Positions 47,201 to 55,164 of a stretch of 64,000 bases of DNA are shown here, one piece after another. A program made the position numbers and the translations under genes. Position 1 is the stretch's first letter; every line of letters begins with the position of its first letter. Origin of the DNA: Anaerolineae bacterium (GTDB taxonomy: Bacteria > Chloroflexota > Anaerolineae > Promineifilales > Promineifilaceae); contig JAHDWK010000016.1 in NCBI GenBank assembly GCA_023382655.1, forward strand, positions 62,001 to 126,000, written 5' to 3'. The notes beneath the pieces are model-generated. The model had not been told where the DNA came from. It was given only the letters and a program-made list of their open reading frames with translations, and did no database searches.

Positions 47201-48808
47201 CCCGCCGACGTGGGGGGTACGATCAAAGTTGCCGGGCTTAACCTGCTCAACTACTTCAACTCCTTTAGCGGTTGCACCAACGGCGTTGGTGGCGCGCCCA
47301 CGGATTGTCGCGGTGCGGAAAATCTGACGGAGTTTGATCGCCAATGGCCCAAGACAGTGGCGGGTATTATCGGCCTGGATGCGGACGTGTTGGGTGTCAT
47401 TGAGATAGAGAATGATGGGTATGGCCCCAGCAGCGCCCTTCAAGACCTGGTAGATCGGCTCAACGCCGCCAGCGCGCCGGGCACATATGCCTTTATTGAT
47501 GTGGACGCGGCCACAGGAGAGGTGAACGCTCTGGGCACCGATGCCATCAAGGTTGGCTTCATCTACCAACCGGCCAACGTGACACCTGTAGGGCAAACGG
47601 CCGTGCTCAATACCGTTGCGTTTGTTAATGGCGGTGACGTGGCCGCGCGCAACCGGCCATCGCTGACCCAGGCTTTTGCCCAAAACAGCAACGGCGCCGT
47701 CTTCGTCGTCAATGTCAATCATCTGAAGAGCAAGGGCAGTGCCTGCGATGCCCCTGATGCCGGTGATGGCCAGGGCAACTGTAACGTGGTGCGCACCAAC
47801 GCCGCCAACGACCTGATGGCCTGGTTGGCCACTGACCCGACGGGCACAGCCGACCCCGACGTACTGATCATCGGTGATATGAACGCCTACGCCAAAGAAG
47901 ACCCCATCACGGCCGTTCTTAACTCCGGTTATGTCAACCTGATCGAGTCGCTGCTTGGCGCTGATGCTTATTCTTATGTCTTTGACGGCCAATGGGGCTA
48001 TCTGGATCATGCATTGGCCTCTGCCAGCGTGTTTGGACAGGTGACGGGCATTACCGAATGGCACATTAACGCTGATGAGCCAGGTGTGTTGGATTACAAC
48101 ACCAACTTCAAAAGTGCCGGACAGATCGTCAGCCTCTATGCCCCCGATCAGTTCCGCGTCTCCGATCATGACCCGATTCTTATAGGCCTGGCGTTGAATG
48201 CAGCACCAACGGTGGATGCTGGGGGGCCGTATGTAGTGGTGGAGGGGGATTCGGTGTTGGTCACGGCCGTTGGGGCTGACGCTGATGGTGATGTTTTGGC
48301 CTACCAATGGGACCTGGACAACGACGGCGTGTTTGAAACTGCCGGGCAAAGCGCCACCTTTTCTGCCGCCCTGCTCACCGCCCCCAGCAGTTATACTATC
48401 GGTGTGCGTGCCACCGACGGTGGTGGTCTGTCTGCCACCGACCAGGCCACCGTTTCGGTCATCTACAACTTTACCGGCTTCTTTGCACCGGTAGAAAATC
48501 CGCCCACGCTCAATGTGGTCACGGCTGGCAGAGCTATTCCGCTGAAGTTTAGTTTGAACGGTGATAAAGGCTTAAACATTCTGGCCGCCATTCCCACTTC
48601 GGTGAGCATTGCCTGTGATACGGGTAGTCCCCAGAACGATGTAGAAGAGACGATCAATACCGGCAATAGCGCCCTGAGCTACAAGCCGGAGACAGACATG
48701 TACACCTATGCCTGGAAAACACAACGGTCTTGGCAAAACACCTGTCGCCAGTTTACCTTGCAGTTAAACGATGGCACCGTTCATCTGGCAAACTTCTATT
48801 TCCAATAA
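44249..48808 (+). CDS. Large secreted ExeM/NucH-type extracellular nuclease with lamin-tail, PKD and PxKF domains
   Basis: This 1,519-residue secreted protein has a signal peptide (1-35, ending near VQAEG), an N-terminal beta-rich region (35-245), two lamin-tail-like domains (about 248-410 and 444-600; VINEFSAS and VINEIDYDQPG), a Big_5-like Ig domain (616-710), an OB-like region typical of NucH/ExeM (723-870) and an endonuclease/exonuclease/phosphatase domain (990-1317) with VLGVIEIEN, NVNHLKS, IIGDMNAY, YLDHAL and SDHDPI. A PKD domain and a C-terminal PxKF domain (AIPLKFSLNGDKG) follow. It probably digests extracellular DNA. ATG 44249 has AAGGAG seven bases upstream. The 254 bp before it hold no other recognisable gene. 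Confidence 0.92.
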   Translation: MTSSVKRVLVYGRFLLASVFILLLSGLLSGTLSVQAEGTVSLTTLGAAYTQDFNTLANSGSSSVVPDGWHFAETGTNANTTYTAGTGSANSGDTYSFGASSSSDRAFGGLLSGSLVPAIGGSFTNNTGATINEITITYTGEQWRLGATGRADRLDFQLSTDATSLTTGTWTDYDPLDFNSPITTGTVGALDGNATANRTQISHTITGLNIANGAAFWIRWSDFNASGADDGLAVDDFSLIPDGDVATADPVINEFSASTVGTDVEYVEIFGDPNTDYSAYTILEIEGDSGATAGTVDEVISLGTTDANGLHLVSLPANALENGTITLLLVQNFTGALNVDLDTDNDGIFDITPWDALVDSVAVHDGGVGDVTYGVPVLGVSYDGLPFAPGGASRIPDGLDTDSTSDWVRNDFDLAGIPGFTGTPEVGEAYNTPGAMNQVVLPPTPQLVINEIDYDQPGTDTAEFIEIKNNSSFAVSLSGWTLEFVNGSGGGAAIYRTINLPDVSLSAGGYYVVCANAATVTICDLDGSPDTDFIQNGAPDAIGLRFNGDLMDAVSYEGDTGAPYTEGSGVGLEDNAVGTQSISRCPDGVDSDQNNVDLAVTAVTAGAANACVIVDDAPFVATTFPVNGAADFPVNADVAVTFSEPVNVAGAWFDLTCSVSGSVVTAVTGGPTSFTLNPNADLVAGENCTLTIFATSVTDQDANDPPDNMDADFSISFSTLDVCSLAYTPIYAIQGSGPAAAITGPVTTQGVVVGDYEGPTPTLRGFYIQDPTGDSDPATSDGIFVFNFDNNGVNLGDVVRVTGTAGEFQDQTQISSVTTIAHCGTGSVEPVDVTMPFPGVDYPERYEGMLVRFPQTLYVTEHFQLGRFGQVVMSSNGRLAQPTNVVAPGAPALALQAANNLNRLIVDDDLQNQNADPILFGRGGNPLTAANTLRGGDTATGMVGVLTYTWAGNAASGNAYRLRPVNTLNGGVPAFVAANPRPDTPADVGGTIKVAGLNLLNYFNSFSGCTNGVGGAPTDCRGAENLTEFDRQWPKTVAGIIGLDADVLGVIEIENDGYGPSSALQDLVDRLNAASAPGTYAFIDVDAATGEVNALGTDAIKVGFIYQPANVTPVGQTAVLNTVAFVNGGDVAARNRPSLTQAFAQNSNGAVFVVNVNHLKSKGSACDAPDAGDGQGNCNVVRTNAANDLMAWLATDPTGTADPDVLIIGDMNAYAKEDPITAVLNSGYVNLIESLLGADAYSYVFDGQWGYLDHALASASVFGQVTGITEWHINADEPGVLDYNTNFKSAGQIVSLYAPDQFRVSDHDPILIGLALNAAPTVDAGGPYVVVEGDSVLVTAVGADADGDVLAYQWDLDNDGVFETAGQSATFSAALLTAPSSYTIGVRATDGGGLSATDQATVSVIYNFTGFFAPVENPPTLNVVTAGRAIPLKFSLNGDKGLNILAAIPTSVSIACDTGSPQNDVEETINTGNSALSYKPETDMYTYAWKTQRSWQNTCRQFTLQLNDGTVHLANFYFQ

Positions 48809-48841
48809 TCGAGAACAGGTCTTTACGCCATTAGCTTAAGG

Positions 48842-48873
48842 GGCGGCAGAGGGTTCACCCTCTGCCGCCTTTT
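48842..48873 (+). terminator. Rho-independent terminator of the nuclease gene
   Basis: GGCGGCAGAGGG (48842-48853) pairs with CCCTCTGCCGCC (48858-48869) across loop TTCA and runs into TTTTG. Confidence 0.92.
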
Positions 48874-48971
48874 GTTTGGGCGCGAACGCCAACCAGCCCG
48901 GTGTGGCCTGCGCCAACATAACGGCCGTCTGAGATTCGTCTTAATTTACCTGCCTCTTGGCCGCAAATGGA

Positions 48972-48977
48972 TATAAT
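48972..48977 (+). promoter_or_regulatory. Candidate -10 element upstream of the VanW gene
   Basis: A perfect TATAAT lies 70 bp before the start. No good -35 is spaced correctly, so activator dependence or chance is possible. The transcript leader would contain the stem-loop at 48998. Confidence 0.35.
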
Positions 48978-48997
48978 GCCCTCTGGTAAACGACAAT

Positions 48998-49031
48998 AGA
49001 CCTGACAGGTTTCAGAAAACCTGTCAGGTCT
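48998..49031. repeat. ACCTGACAGGT-family stem-loop, copy 4
   Basis: Perfect 15-bp arms (48998-49012 and 49017-49031) with a four-base loop end 15 bp before the VanW start codon, close to the ribosome-binding region. The hairpin could influence translation. Confidence 0.9.
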
Positions 49032-49046
49032 GCCTCAGGATAATAT

Positions 49047-50933
49047 ATGGAAGTGACGACGCCCATTCAAACTCGACCAACTAACCGATTGCGCGCTATT
49101 GGCTTTTTTATGGTGGCGCCGCTTGCGGCCGTACTCCTGCTATTAGGGTTCACGGCCGTCACCGCCGCCGATTACCAGAGCCAGCACAGTGACCGCATCT
49201 TCACCGGTATCTCTGCTTTGGGCATAGACTTGAGCGGATTGACCCAGGCCGAAGCGCAGACGGCGCTGGAACAGGCATTTTCTTATCCACAAACGGCCGT
49301 CATTACCCTCACCGATCCCGCTACCGGCCAGGAATGGACGTATACCCCGGCCGAACTGGGGCTGACCTTTGACGCCGCCACCACCGCCGCCGCCGCCTAC
49401 CAACTGGGGCGAACCGGTGACCCGGCAGCGCGTGTGCAGGCGATGTTTGCTACCTGGTATTACGGCCGTACCCTTTCCCCGCAATTCACCCTGGACGAAG
49501 CTCAACTCGACCAAAAACTGGCCAACATCGCCGCCGTGATCAACCGCGCCCCGGCCAATGCGGCCCTGAACATTGCCGATGGTGCCGCTGAATACAACGC
49601 CGGGCAATACGGCCGTTTGCTGGACACGGCCGATGCCCGCCAACGGCTGCTGCCGGCCCTCACCCAATTCCGCGAAGCCGAGATGCAACTTCTGGTTCAC
49701 CAAACCCAACCAACCATCGCCGATGCGGGCGACAGCGCCGCCCAAATCCAGCAGCTCATTGGCAGCCCGATCACCTTTTACCTGCAAGCGCCGCTGGATG
49801 AACTGGATTTGCAGCCCATTACCCTCTCCACCGCCGACCTCAATGCCTGGCTGCGTGTGGAAATGCAAGACAACAACGATGGCGTGATGCAGCACCGTGC
49901 TTTTTTGGATGAAAATGCCATTCGTCATTGGCTGCGCCAGTTTGAAGACGATCTGTACCGCGAGCCGGTAAACGCTCGTTTCTATTTTGATGACGCTACC
50001 GAAGAACTGGTATTGGTGGCGCCCCATATCAACGGCCGTGAACTGGACATCGAGGCCACTATCGCCCAACTGCAAGCCCAGGTGGGATCCCCCAACCGCT
50101 CTGTCCCCTTTGTGGTCAAGGACATTGTTCCGGTAGCCCATTCTGGAGCCACCGCCCTCGAACTGGGCATTACCGAACTCATCACCCAAAGCACTACCTG
50201 GTTTTCCGGCTCCACCCCGGCCCGCAAACACAACATCGCCACCTCCGCCGCCAACTTCTATGGCATCGTTATTGCCCCTTACGAAGAGTTCAGTTTCAAC
50301 AAATACCTGGGCAGCATCTCTGAAGCCGACGGCTACGAAGAAGGGTTCATCATCATTGACGGTCTGACCATCAAAGGGGTGGGCGGCGGCATCTGCCAGG
50401 TGAGCACTACCCTGTACCAGACCGCCTTCTTTGGTGGCTACCCCATCACCGAACGGCTGCCGCACGGTTACATGCTGGGTTACTATCGTGACGGCGCCGG
50501 GCACGGCATGGACGCCACCGTCTACTCCCCGTTGGTAGATATGAAGTTCATCAACAACACCCCCCATCACCTGCTTATCGAAAATTATTACGACACAGAA
50601 AACGAGGCGCTGACCTTCAAATTTTACAGCACCAGCCTGGGGCGGCGTGTGGAGAAGGAACTGCTGCCCTGGCAAAATGTGGTACCTGCCGTCCAGGAGG
50701 ATTCCTGGGTGTTTGACGAAACGCTAGAACCAGGCACCGTCATCCAGGTAGATTGGGCTACCGAAGGCGCCGATGTCACCGTGACCCGCATCGTCTATAA
50801 CCAGGATGGTGTCCCCCTCTATGGCCCCATTGAATACTTCAACAGTCACTACCTGCCGGTGGGCAACGTCTACCATTATGGCCCCGGCGTGGAACCGTAT
50901 GATTACTCGCTTGTCCCCGACGATGATCACTGA
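49047..50933 (+). CDS. VanW family protein with PG-binding-4-like domains, membrane-anchored
   Basis: The 628-residue protein has an N-terminal signal or anchor helix (about 18-42), two repeats of a peptidoglycan-binding-like domain (about 50-340; GISALGIDLSGLTQAEA is the usual opening) and a VanW domain (about 390-540) with KHNIATSAANFYG, YEEFSFNKYLG and KGVGGGICQVSTTLY. VanW proteins are found in vancomycin-resistance clusters and many cell-envelope loci but have no proven reaction. No van genes are nearby, so this is probably an envelope protein. Confidence 0.9.
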   Translation: MEVTTPIQTRPTNRLRAIGFFMVAPLAAVLLLLGFTAVTAADYQSQHSDRIFTGISALGIDLSGLTQAEAQTALEQAFSYPQTAVITLTDPATGQEWTYTPAELGLTFDAATTAAAAYQLGRTGDPAARVQAMFATWYYGRTLSPQFTLDEAQLDQKLANIAAVINRAPANAALNIADGAAEYNAGQYGRLLDTADARQRLLPALTQFREAEMQLLVHQTQPTIADAGDSAAQIQQLIGSPITFYLQAPLDELDLQPITLSTADLNAWLRVEMQDNNDGVMQHRAFLDENAIRHWLRQFEDDLYREPVNARFYFDDATEELVLVAPHINGRELDIEATIAQLQAQVGSPNRSVPFVVKDIVPVAHSGATALELGITELITQSTTWFSGSTPARKHNIATSAANFYGIVIAPYEEFSFNKYLGSISEADGYEEGFIIIDGLTIKGVGGGICQVSTTLYQTAFFGGYPITERLPHGYMLGYYRDGAGHGMDATVYSPLVDMKFINNTPHHLLIENYYDTENEALTFKFYSTSLGRRVEKELLPWQNVVPAVQEDSWVFDETLEPGTVIQVDWATEGADVTVTRIVYNQDGVPLYGPIEYFNSHYLPVGNVYHYGPGVEPYDYSLVPDDDH

Positions 50934-50968
50934 ACCGTAATTCGTTAGCCGTGACCGATTACGGTTCA
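50931..50968. repeat. Inverted repeat between convergent genes
   Basis: TGAACCGTAAT (50931-50941) pairs with ATTACGGTTCA (50958-50968). It contains both stop codons, TGA of the VanW gene and TGA of the opposing hemolysin III gene, and probably terminates both. Confidence 0.8.
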
Positions 50969-51652
50969 CGGATTACGGATGACGACTCCAAGCGGCAGTA
51001 AAAACACCAGTATGGTCACAAAATGAGCGACACTACCACCCATGACAAACAAGTGCCAGATGGTGTGGTTGTAGGGGATGCGCTCACCGACGTAAAAGAT
51101 GACCCCAGCGGTGTAAAAAAGGCCACCCACTATAATGCCAAACAAGCCCCAGGCGGGCATCACCACTATCATTTGCCGGAAGGCGATCAGGCACATCCAG
51201 CCCATAAACAGGTAACCCAGGGTGGCCCATTTTTCATAACGGCCGATGAACAACACCTTGAAGGCAATGCCCAACAACGCCATGCCCCAGACGACCGCCA
51301 GTAGCGTCAGCCCCATTGGATCACGCATTTTTACCAGCAGAAATGGGGTATATGTCCCGGCAATAAGCAGGTAAACGGCCGTATGATCCATCACCCGTAA
51401 CACCCGTTTCCATCGCGGGCGCTGCACGCCGTGATACAACGTCGAGGCCAGGTACAAAAAGAGCAGACAGCCGCCATAAATGGCAAAACTCAGCACCCGC
51501 CAGCCATCACCATACAGCAGCGCCAACACCACCAACGTCACCATACCCACTGCCGCCAGCACGCTACCTATGCCATGTGTCACGCTGTTGAGTAGCTCTT
51601 CTTTGAATGAGTAAAAACCAATCTGGGGGGACGGCCGTTTACCACCAAACAT
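50966..51652 (-). CDS. Hemolysin III family (PAQR-type) membrane protein
   Basis: The 228-residue protein has seven hydrophobic helices and the family motifs NSVTHGIG, ASTLYHGVQR, MDHTAVYLLIAGTYTPF and HTIWHLFVMGG, with the conserved histidines that bind zinc in PAQR relatives. Despite the name, bacterial members (TrhA) are linked to membrane homeostasis, not proven toxins. I chose ATG 51652; a GTG at 51670 is possible. It follows the zinc-ribbon gene by 25 bp. Confidence 0.92.
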   Translation of the reverse strand: MFGGKRPSPQIGFYSFKEELLNSVTHGIGSVLAAVGMVTLVVLALLYGDGWRVLSFAIYGGCLLFLYLASTLYHGVQRPRWKRVLRVMDHTAVYLLIAGTYTPFLLVKMRDPMGLTLLAVVWGMALLGIAFKVLFIGRYEKWATLGYLFMGWMCLIAFRQMIVVMPAWGLFGIIVGGLFYTAGVIFYVGERIPYNHTIWHLFVMGGSVAHFVTILVFLLPLGVVIRNP

Positions 51653-51677
51653 ATAACACCTTTCAAACACAGCCCGG

Positions 51678-52052
51678 TTAGTCGCGGGCTTTCAGCCCTA
51701 TACGCCGGAACAGGTCGCCTATAGTTTCGTGTTTATAATCGGTAAATTCACCGGCGTCGAGAAAAGCGCCGTGACAGACTGCGCAGCTTTCGTACCAGAT
51801 ATGTGGCTGCCGCACATCTACCATGCGCGTCAACGGTGTGTGATCATGGGGGCAAAAAATCCGGTCAACGGGGTTATATTTCGCGCCCAGATCGGCGTCG
51901 CCGCTATCTATGACCTCCGAGCCGGGCAATGCCTTGAGTCGTTCCAGTTCAAACTCATCAAACCAGATACCCAAACAGGACGAGCATTGCTCTACAACAA
52001 TACCTTCAAATCCTGTCTGTTTCATCAAGCCCTGACATTTTGGACAGTTCAT
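51678..52052 (-). CDS. Small zinc-ribbon protein (zf-TFIIB-like)
   Basis: The 124-residue protein starts MNCPKCQGLM and pairs it with CSSCLGIWFDEFEL, the zf-TFIIB-type ribbon. A second set, FCPHDHTPL and ESCAVCHGAFLDAGEF, repeats the pattern, so there are two ribbons. Function is unknown; nucleic-acid or protein binding is usual. AGGAGGTG lies five bases before ATG 52052, clearly better than an upstream in-frame start at 52106. Confidence 0.85.
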   Translation of the reverse strand: MNCPKCQGLMKQTGFEGIVVEQCSSCLGIWFDEFELERLKALPGSEVIDSGDADLGAKYNPVDRIFCPHDHTPLTRMVDVRQPHIWYESCAVCHGAFLDAGEFTDYKHETIGDLFRRIGLKARD

Positions 52053-52144
52053 CTGCACCTCCTGAGGAATAATGGCTGGTGGTAAACTGTTAGCGCCAGC
52101 CCACATTATTGTACCGTTGTCCCTGTTTTACGGAAATATCGAAT

Positions 52145-53221
52145 TCAAGGAAAGCGATGCCATAGCAGCGCCAGCGCCGCGGCTGTCGCCGCCAGAACAG
52201 CCCCCAAAAGGGCGAAAATGACGCTGATTTCCCGGCGTTCCTTTTGCAAGATCATTTCAGACGGCAGGTTGGTGAAGACTTCGTACAGTTGCTCCGCATC
52301 TTCCGCCCGATAATACGCCCCGCCGGTCAGGTCGGCCATGCCCTGCAAGGTGGTTTCATCCAGTATCAAAAAACGGCGAAAACCACCGCCACCGCCGCTG
52401 AAACTGTTGGGGCCAAAACCACCAAACCCACCCTCGAAGGCATCGCTGCCCAACTGCTGCGATGAGCAAACCATTTGCTCCGGCTCGGTGGAGCCAAAGC
52501 CGATGGTATAGACGCGCACCTGGCGGTCGGCCGCCTGCTGCGCAGCATCCAGCGGCAGTGGCCCCCGGCTGTTGGCCCCGTCCGTCAGCACCACGATGAT
52601 GTCTGGCTGGTACAGGCCCTCCGGCGGCAGTGGCACATCCCCCTCGGAACTGAGGTTGAAGCCACTAGGGGCTACTGCTTCATTTACTTCGGCGATGGCG
52701 TCAATGGATTTAAGGGTGGCGCTACCGATGGCCGTGCCGATGGAGGTGGTGAAATTGCGGATGGCTTCGCGCAGTCGGTCTTTGTCATTGGTAGGCGGCA
52801 CCACAATTTCGGCAAAGCCGGCAAAGGCGACCAGCCCAATGCGGGTTCGATGGGCGTTGTCTTCCACAAAGGCCAGCGCCGCATCCTGGGCCACCGTCAG
52901 GCGATTGGGGTCTACATCAGTGGTGCACATGCTGCGCGAAACGTCAATAGCCAGGATGATGGTGGTGCGGCTGAGGGGGACTTCCACTTCAGACACGGGG
53001 CGGGCCACGGCCGTGAACAAACAACTAAGCGCCAGCAAAAACAGGGCCACCGGCACGTGCTGCCGCCACCGCGAGCGCCGGGGCAGCGCCTCCCGAATCA
53101 GCGCCAGGCTGGAATAACGCACGGCAAATTTGCGCTTCCGCCGCAAAATCCAGATGTAAATACCGATCAACAGCGGCACCACCAATAACAGCAATAAAAA
53201 CCAGGGCCAGAGAAAAATCAT
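52145..53221 (-). CDS. VWA-domain membrane protein (BatA-like), second copy
   Basis: The 358-residue protein has helices at about 5-25 and 57-75, a von Willebrand factor A domain (about 85-320) with MIDAS motif DVSRSM and threonine loop LTDGAN, a glycine-rich loop (FEGGFGGFGPNSFSGGGGG) and a C-terminal helix (about 332-352). Together with MoxR and DUF58 it forms a system thought to assemble or activate protein complexes at the membrane. Start overlaps the previous stop by four bases (ATGA), so translation is coupled. It is a paralogue of the next upstream gene. Confidence 0.92.
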   Translation of the reverse strand: MIFLWPWFLLLLLVVPLLIGIYIWILRRKRKFAVRYSSLALIREALPRRSRWRQHVPVALFLLALSCLFTAVARPVSEVEVPLSRTTIILAIDVSRSMCTTDVDPNRLTVAQDAALAFVEDNAHRTRIGLVAFAGFAEIVVPPTNDKDRLREAIRNFTTSIGTAIGSATLKSIDAIAEVNEAVAPSGFNLSSEGDVPLPPEGLYQPDIIVVLTDGANSRGPLPLDAAQQAADRQVRVYTIGFGSTEPEQMVCSSQQLGSDAFEGGFGGFGPNSFSGGGGGFRRFLILDETTLQGMADLTGGAYYRAEDAEQLYEVFTNLPSEMILQKERREISVIFALLGAVLAATAAALALLWHRFP

Positions 53222-54216
53222 AAGGGCATCCTCCCAAACCAGAGCAGGGACAGCGCCGCCCCGATGAGGAAAAAGAGTGTACTCAGCCCGGCAAACACGG
53301 CCGTGACCTCCATCATTTCGCCGCTAATTGCCAACTGCAAATCCACGTTCTGGTAAATCTCTTGCAAGCCCTCTTCATCGGCGGCATGGTAATAAACCCC
53401 ATTGGTGGTGCTGGCAATCTGCTGTAAAGTGGTCTCGTCTAGCCGGGTCAATACATTAAACCCATCCAGGGGTAACACACTCCCCTCGGTGCTGCCAATA
53501 CCCACCGGGTAAATGCGCACCCCCGCCGCCGCCGCCAACTGCGCCACTTCAAAGGGATCGGGATTGCTGGTGTTCTCCCCATCGGTGAGCAGCAGCACCA
53601 CTGCCGAGGGATAATAACCAATGTCCGGCAGGGGTGAGCCTTCTTCCAGCGAATCCAGGTCCAGGTCAAGAGCAATGGCTTCACCGGCAATGGCGTTGAG
53701 GGCGCTAAAAATGCCCTGGCCCAACGAGGTAGCGCCCTGGGGAGTCAGGCGACTGATGGTAGCCAGCACGGCCGTCTGGTCATCCGTCGGCGGCTGTACT
53801 ACCAACCCGCCATTGCTAAACGCCACCACGCCAATTTGAACGGTACCCGGCTGGTTTTCCACAAACGCCCGCGCCGCCGCTTTCGCCGCTTCCATGCGTG
53901 TTGGCTCCAGGTCATCGGCCGCCATGCTGTTGGAGACATCAAAGGCCAGGATGACGGTTCCCTCCACACGCGGCAGCTCCATAATCATCTCTGGTCGTGC
54001 CAGGCTAAATAGCAGCAGCGTCAGGCCGATGAGGAAAAACAGGGCGGGCAGATGGCGTCGCCGCCTCAGTTTTGCGCCCGTGCTATTTTGCGTCACGCCC
54101 AATGGCCCCAACGCCACCACCGCCTGCTGCCGCCTTTTAAGCAGCCGCCGATAAACCACCACAAAAAGGGGAATGAGCAACAGGGTCAGGAGCATCCAGG
54201 GCCAGATGAAAGACAT
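53218..54216 (-). CDS. VWA-domain membrane protein (BatA-like), first copy
   Basis: The 332-residue protein has helices near 5-24 and 58-75, a VWA domain (about 85-300) with MIDAS DVSNSM and LLTDGEN, and a C-terminal helix (about 305-328). Layout matches its downstream paralogue, so the pair came from duplication. It follows DUF58 across a 33-bp gap that holds a hairpin. Confidence 0.92.
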   Translation of the reverse strand: MSFIWPWMLLTLLLIPLFVVVYRRLLKRRQQAVVALGPLGVTQNSTGAKLRRRRHLPALFFLIGLTLLLFSLARPEMIMELPRVEGTVILAFDVSNSMAADDLEPTRMEAAKAAARAFVENQPGTVQIGVVAFSNGGLVVQPPTDDQTAVLATISRLTPQGATSLGQGIFSALNAIAGEAIALDLDLDSLEEGSPLPDIGYYPSAVVLLLTDGENTSNPDPFEVAQLAAAAGVRIYPVGIGSTEGSVLPLDGFNVLTRLDETTLQQIASTTNGVYYHAADEEGLQEIYQNVDLQLAISGEMMEVTAVFAGLSTLFFLIGAALSLLWFGRMPL

Positions 54217-54225
54217 GATCTTTTA

Positions 54226-54252
54226 TAGGCGCGATCTTATGGGTCGCGCCTA
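54226..54252. repeat. TAGGCGCGA inverted repeat at the DUF58 stop
   Basis: TAGGCGCGA (54226-54234) pairs with TCGCGCCTA (54244-54252). The DUF58 stop codon TAG is inside the right arm. Related in sequence to the hairpin at 26265. Confidence 0.75.
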
Positions 54253-55164
54253 CAATCTCCGTTTCTTCCGCAAAGCGGCCATGCGTACAATGGCGCTGAC
54301 CAGGTCTTCTTCGGTGGAAATGGCGTAGAGGTCTACGCCCGCTTTTTGCAAATCTTGTTTGAGCACCGCCTCGCGCCGGTCGGCGGCGGCGTAAAAGCGG
54401 CGGCGAAAGCCGGCATCGCCGGTATCTACCAGTAGTTGTTCGCCCGTTTCCGCGTCTTCCACCACAATCATGCCCGCGTCCGGCAGTTCCACCTCACGCG
54501 GGTCCCACAGGCGAATGCCAATGAGTTCATGGCGGTGTTGCAGGAGGGTCAACGGCCGTAACCAGCCCACCTCGCTCATAAAATCAGACACCACAAACAC
54601 CAGCGACCGCCGGTGAAAGGTGTTCAACCCGGCGTTCAGCAGCACACTCAAATCAGTGGTTGTTTTGCCGGGATTTGGTCGTTGGCGCAGCAGTTCACGG
54701 GTCAGCCGCAATACCTGATTCCGGCTGCTGCCTGGCGGAATGATGCGCTCGATCCGGTTATTGTACAAAATCGCACCCACCCGGTTGCCACTGCGCGTCA
54801 GCAGCCGCGCCAGCGTCGTCACCAGGTCAACCAGCACCGTTTCCTTGGGCCGCGCCGCCGGGCCAAAACCCATAGACGGGCTGAGGTCAAGCAAAAACCA
54901 GGCCGTAATCTCCCGGTCGGCCACGTATTGGCGCACGTATAACTCGTTCATACGGGCAGTCACGTTCCAATCAATATGGCGGATATCGTCGGCCAACTGG
55001 TATTCGCGCAGGTCGGCAAAATCCAGACCATCGCCATAAAACAGGGTGCGGTAATCCCCTTGCAGCAGCCCATCCAACCGGCGAATAACCTGCCAATCCA
55101 GCCGCCGCAAGATGCGCTCCGGGGTGATTGTGGGGTTAGAAGGTGCGGGCGCGCTGGCGCTCAT
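54250..55164 (-). CDS. DUF58 domain protein
   Basis: The 304-residue protein has the DUF58 motif GLDFADLREYQLADDIRHIDWNVTAR, here split as GLDFADLREYQ and DIRHIDWNVTAR, and a VWA-like segment with LLDLSPSMGFG. It is the partner of the MoxR ATPase upstream and the VWA proteins downstream in a conserved membrane-associated module. It overlaps the 3' end of moxR by 29 bp. The stop is provided by an inverted repeat. Confidence 0.93.
   Translation of the reverse strand: MSASAPAPSNPTITPERILRRLDWQVIRRLDGLLQGDYRTLFYGDGLDFADLREYQLADDIRHIDWNVTARMNELYVRQYVADREITAWFLLDLSPSMGFGPAARPKETVLVDLVTTLARLLTRSGNRVGAILYNNRIERIIPPGSSRNQVLRLTRELLRQRPNPGKTTTDLSVLLNAGLNTFHRRSLVFVVSDFMSEVGWLRPLTLLQHRHELIGIRLWDPREVELPDAGMIVVEDAETGEQLLVDTGDAGFRRRFYAAADRREAVLKQDLQKAGVDLYAISTEEDLVSAIVRMAALRKKRRL

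Noticed and set aside
47150..48349. A 399-codon minus-strand open frame
   Set aside because: It lies wholly opposite the nuclease catalytic domain, with no recognisable motif or ribosome site.
49143..50675. A 510-codon open frame on the minus strand
   Set aside because: It is the antisense of the VanW gene; composition is low-complexity Gly/Val and no family motif appears. The plus-strand protein has clear VanW motifs.
50966..51652. Hemolysin toxin
   Set aside because: The family name is historical; the protein is a seven-helix PAQR-like membrane protein with no toxin features.
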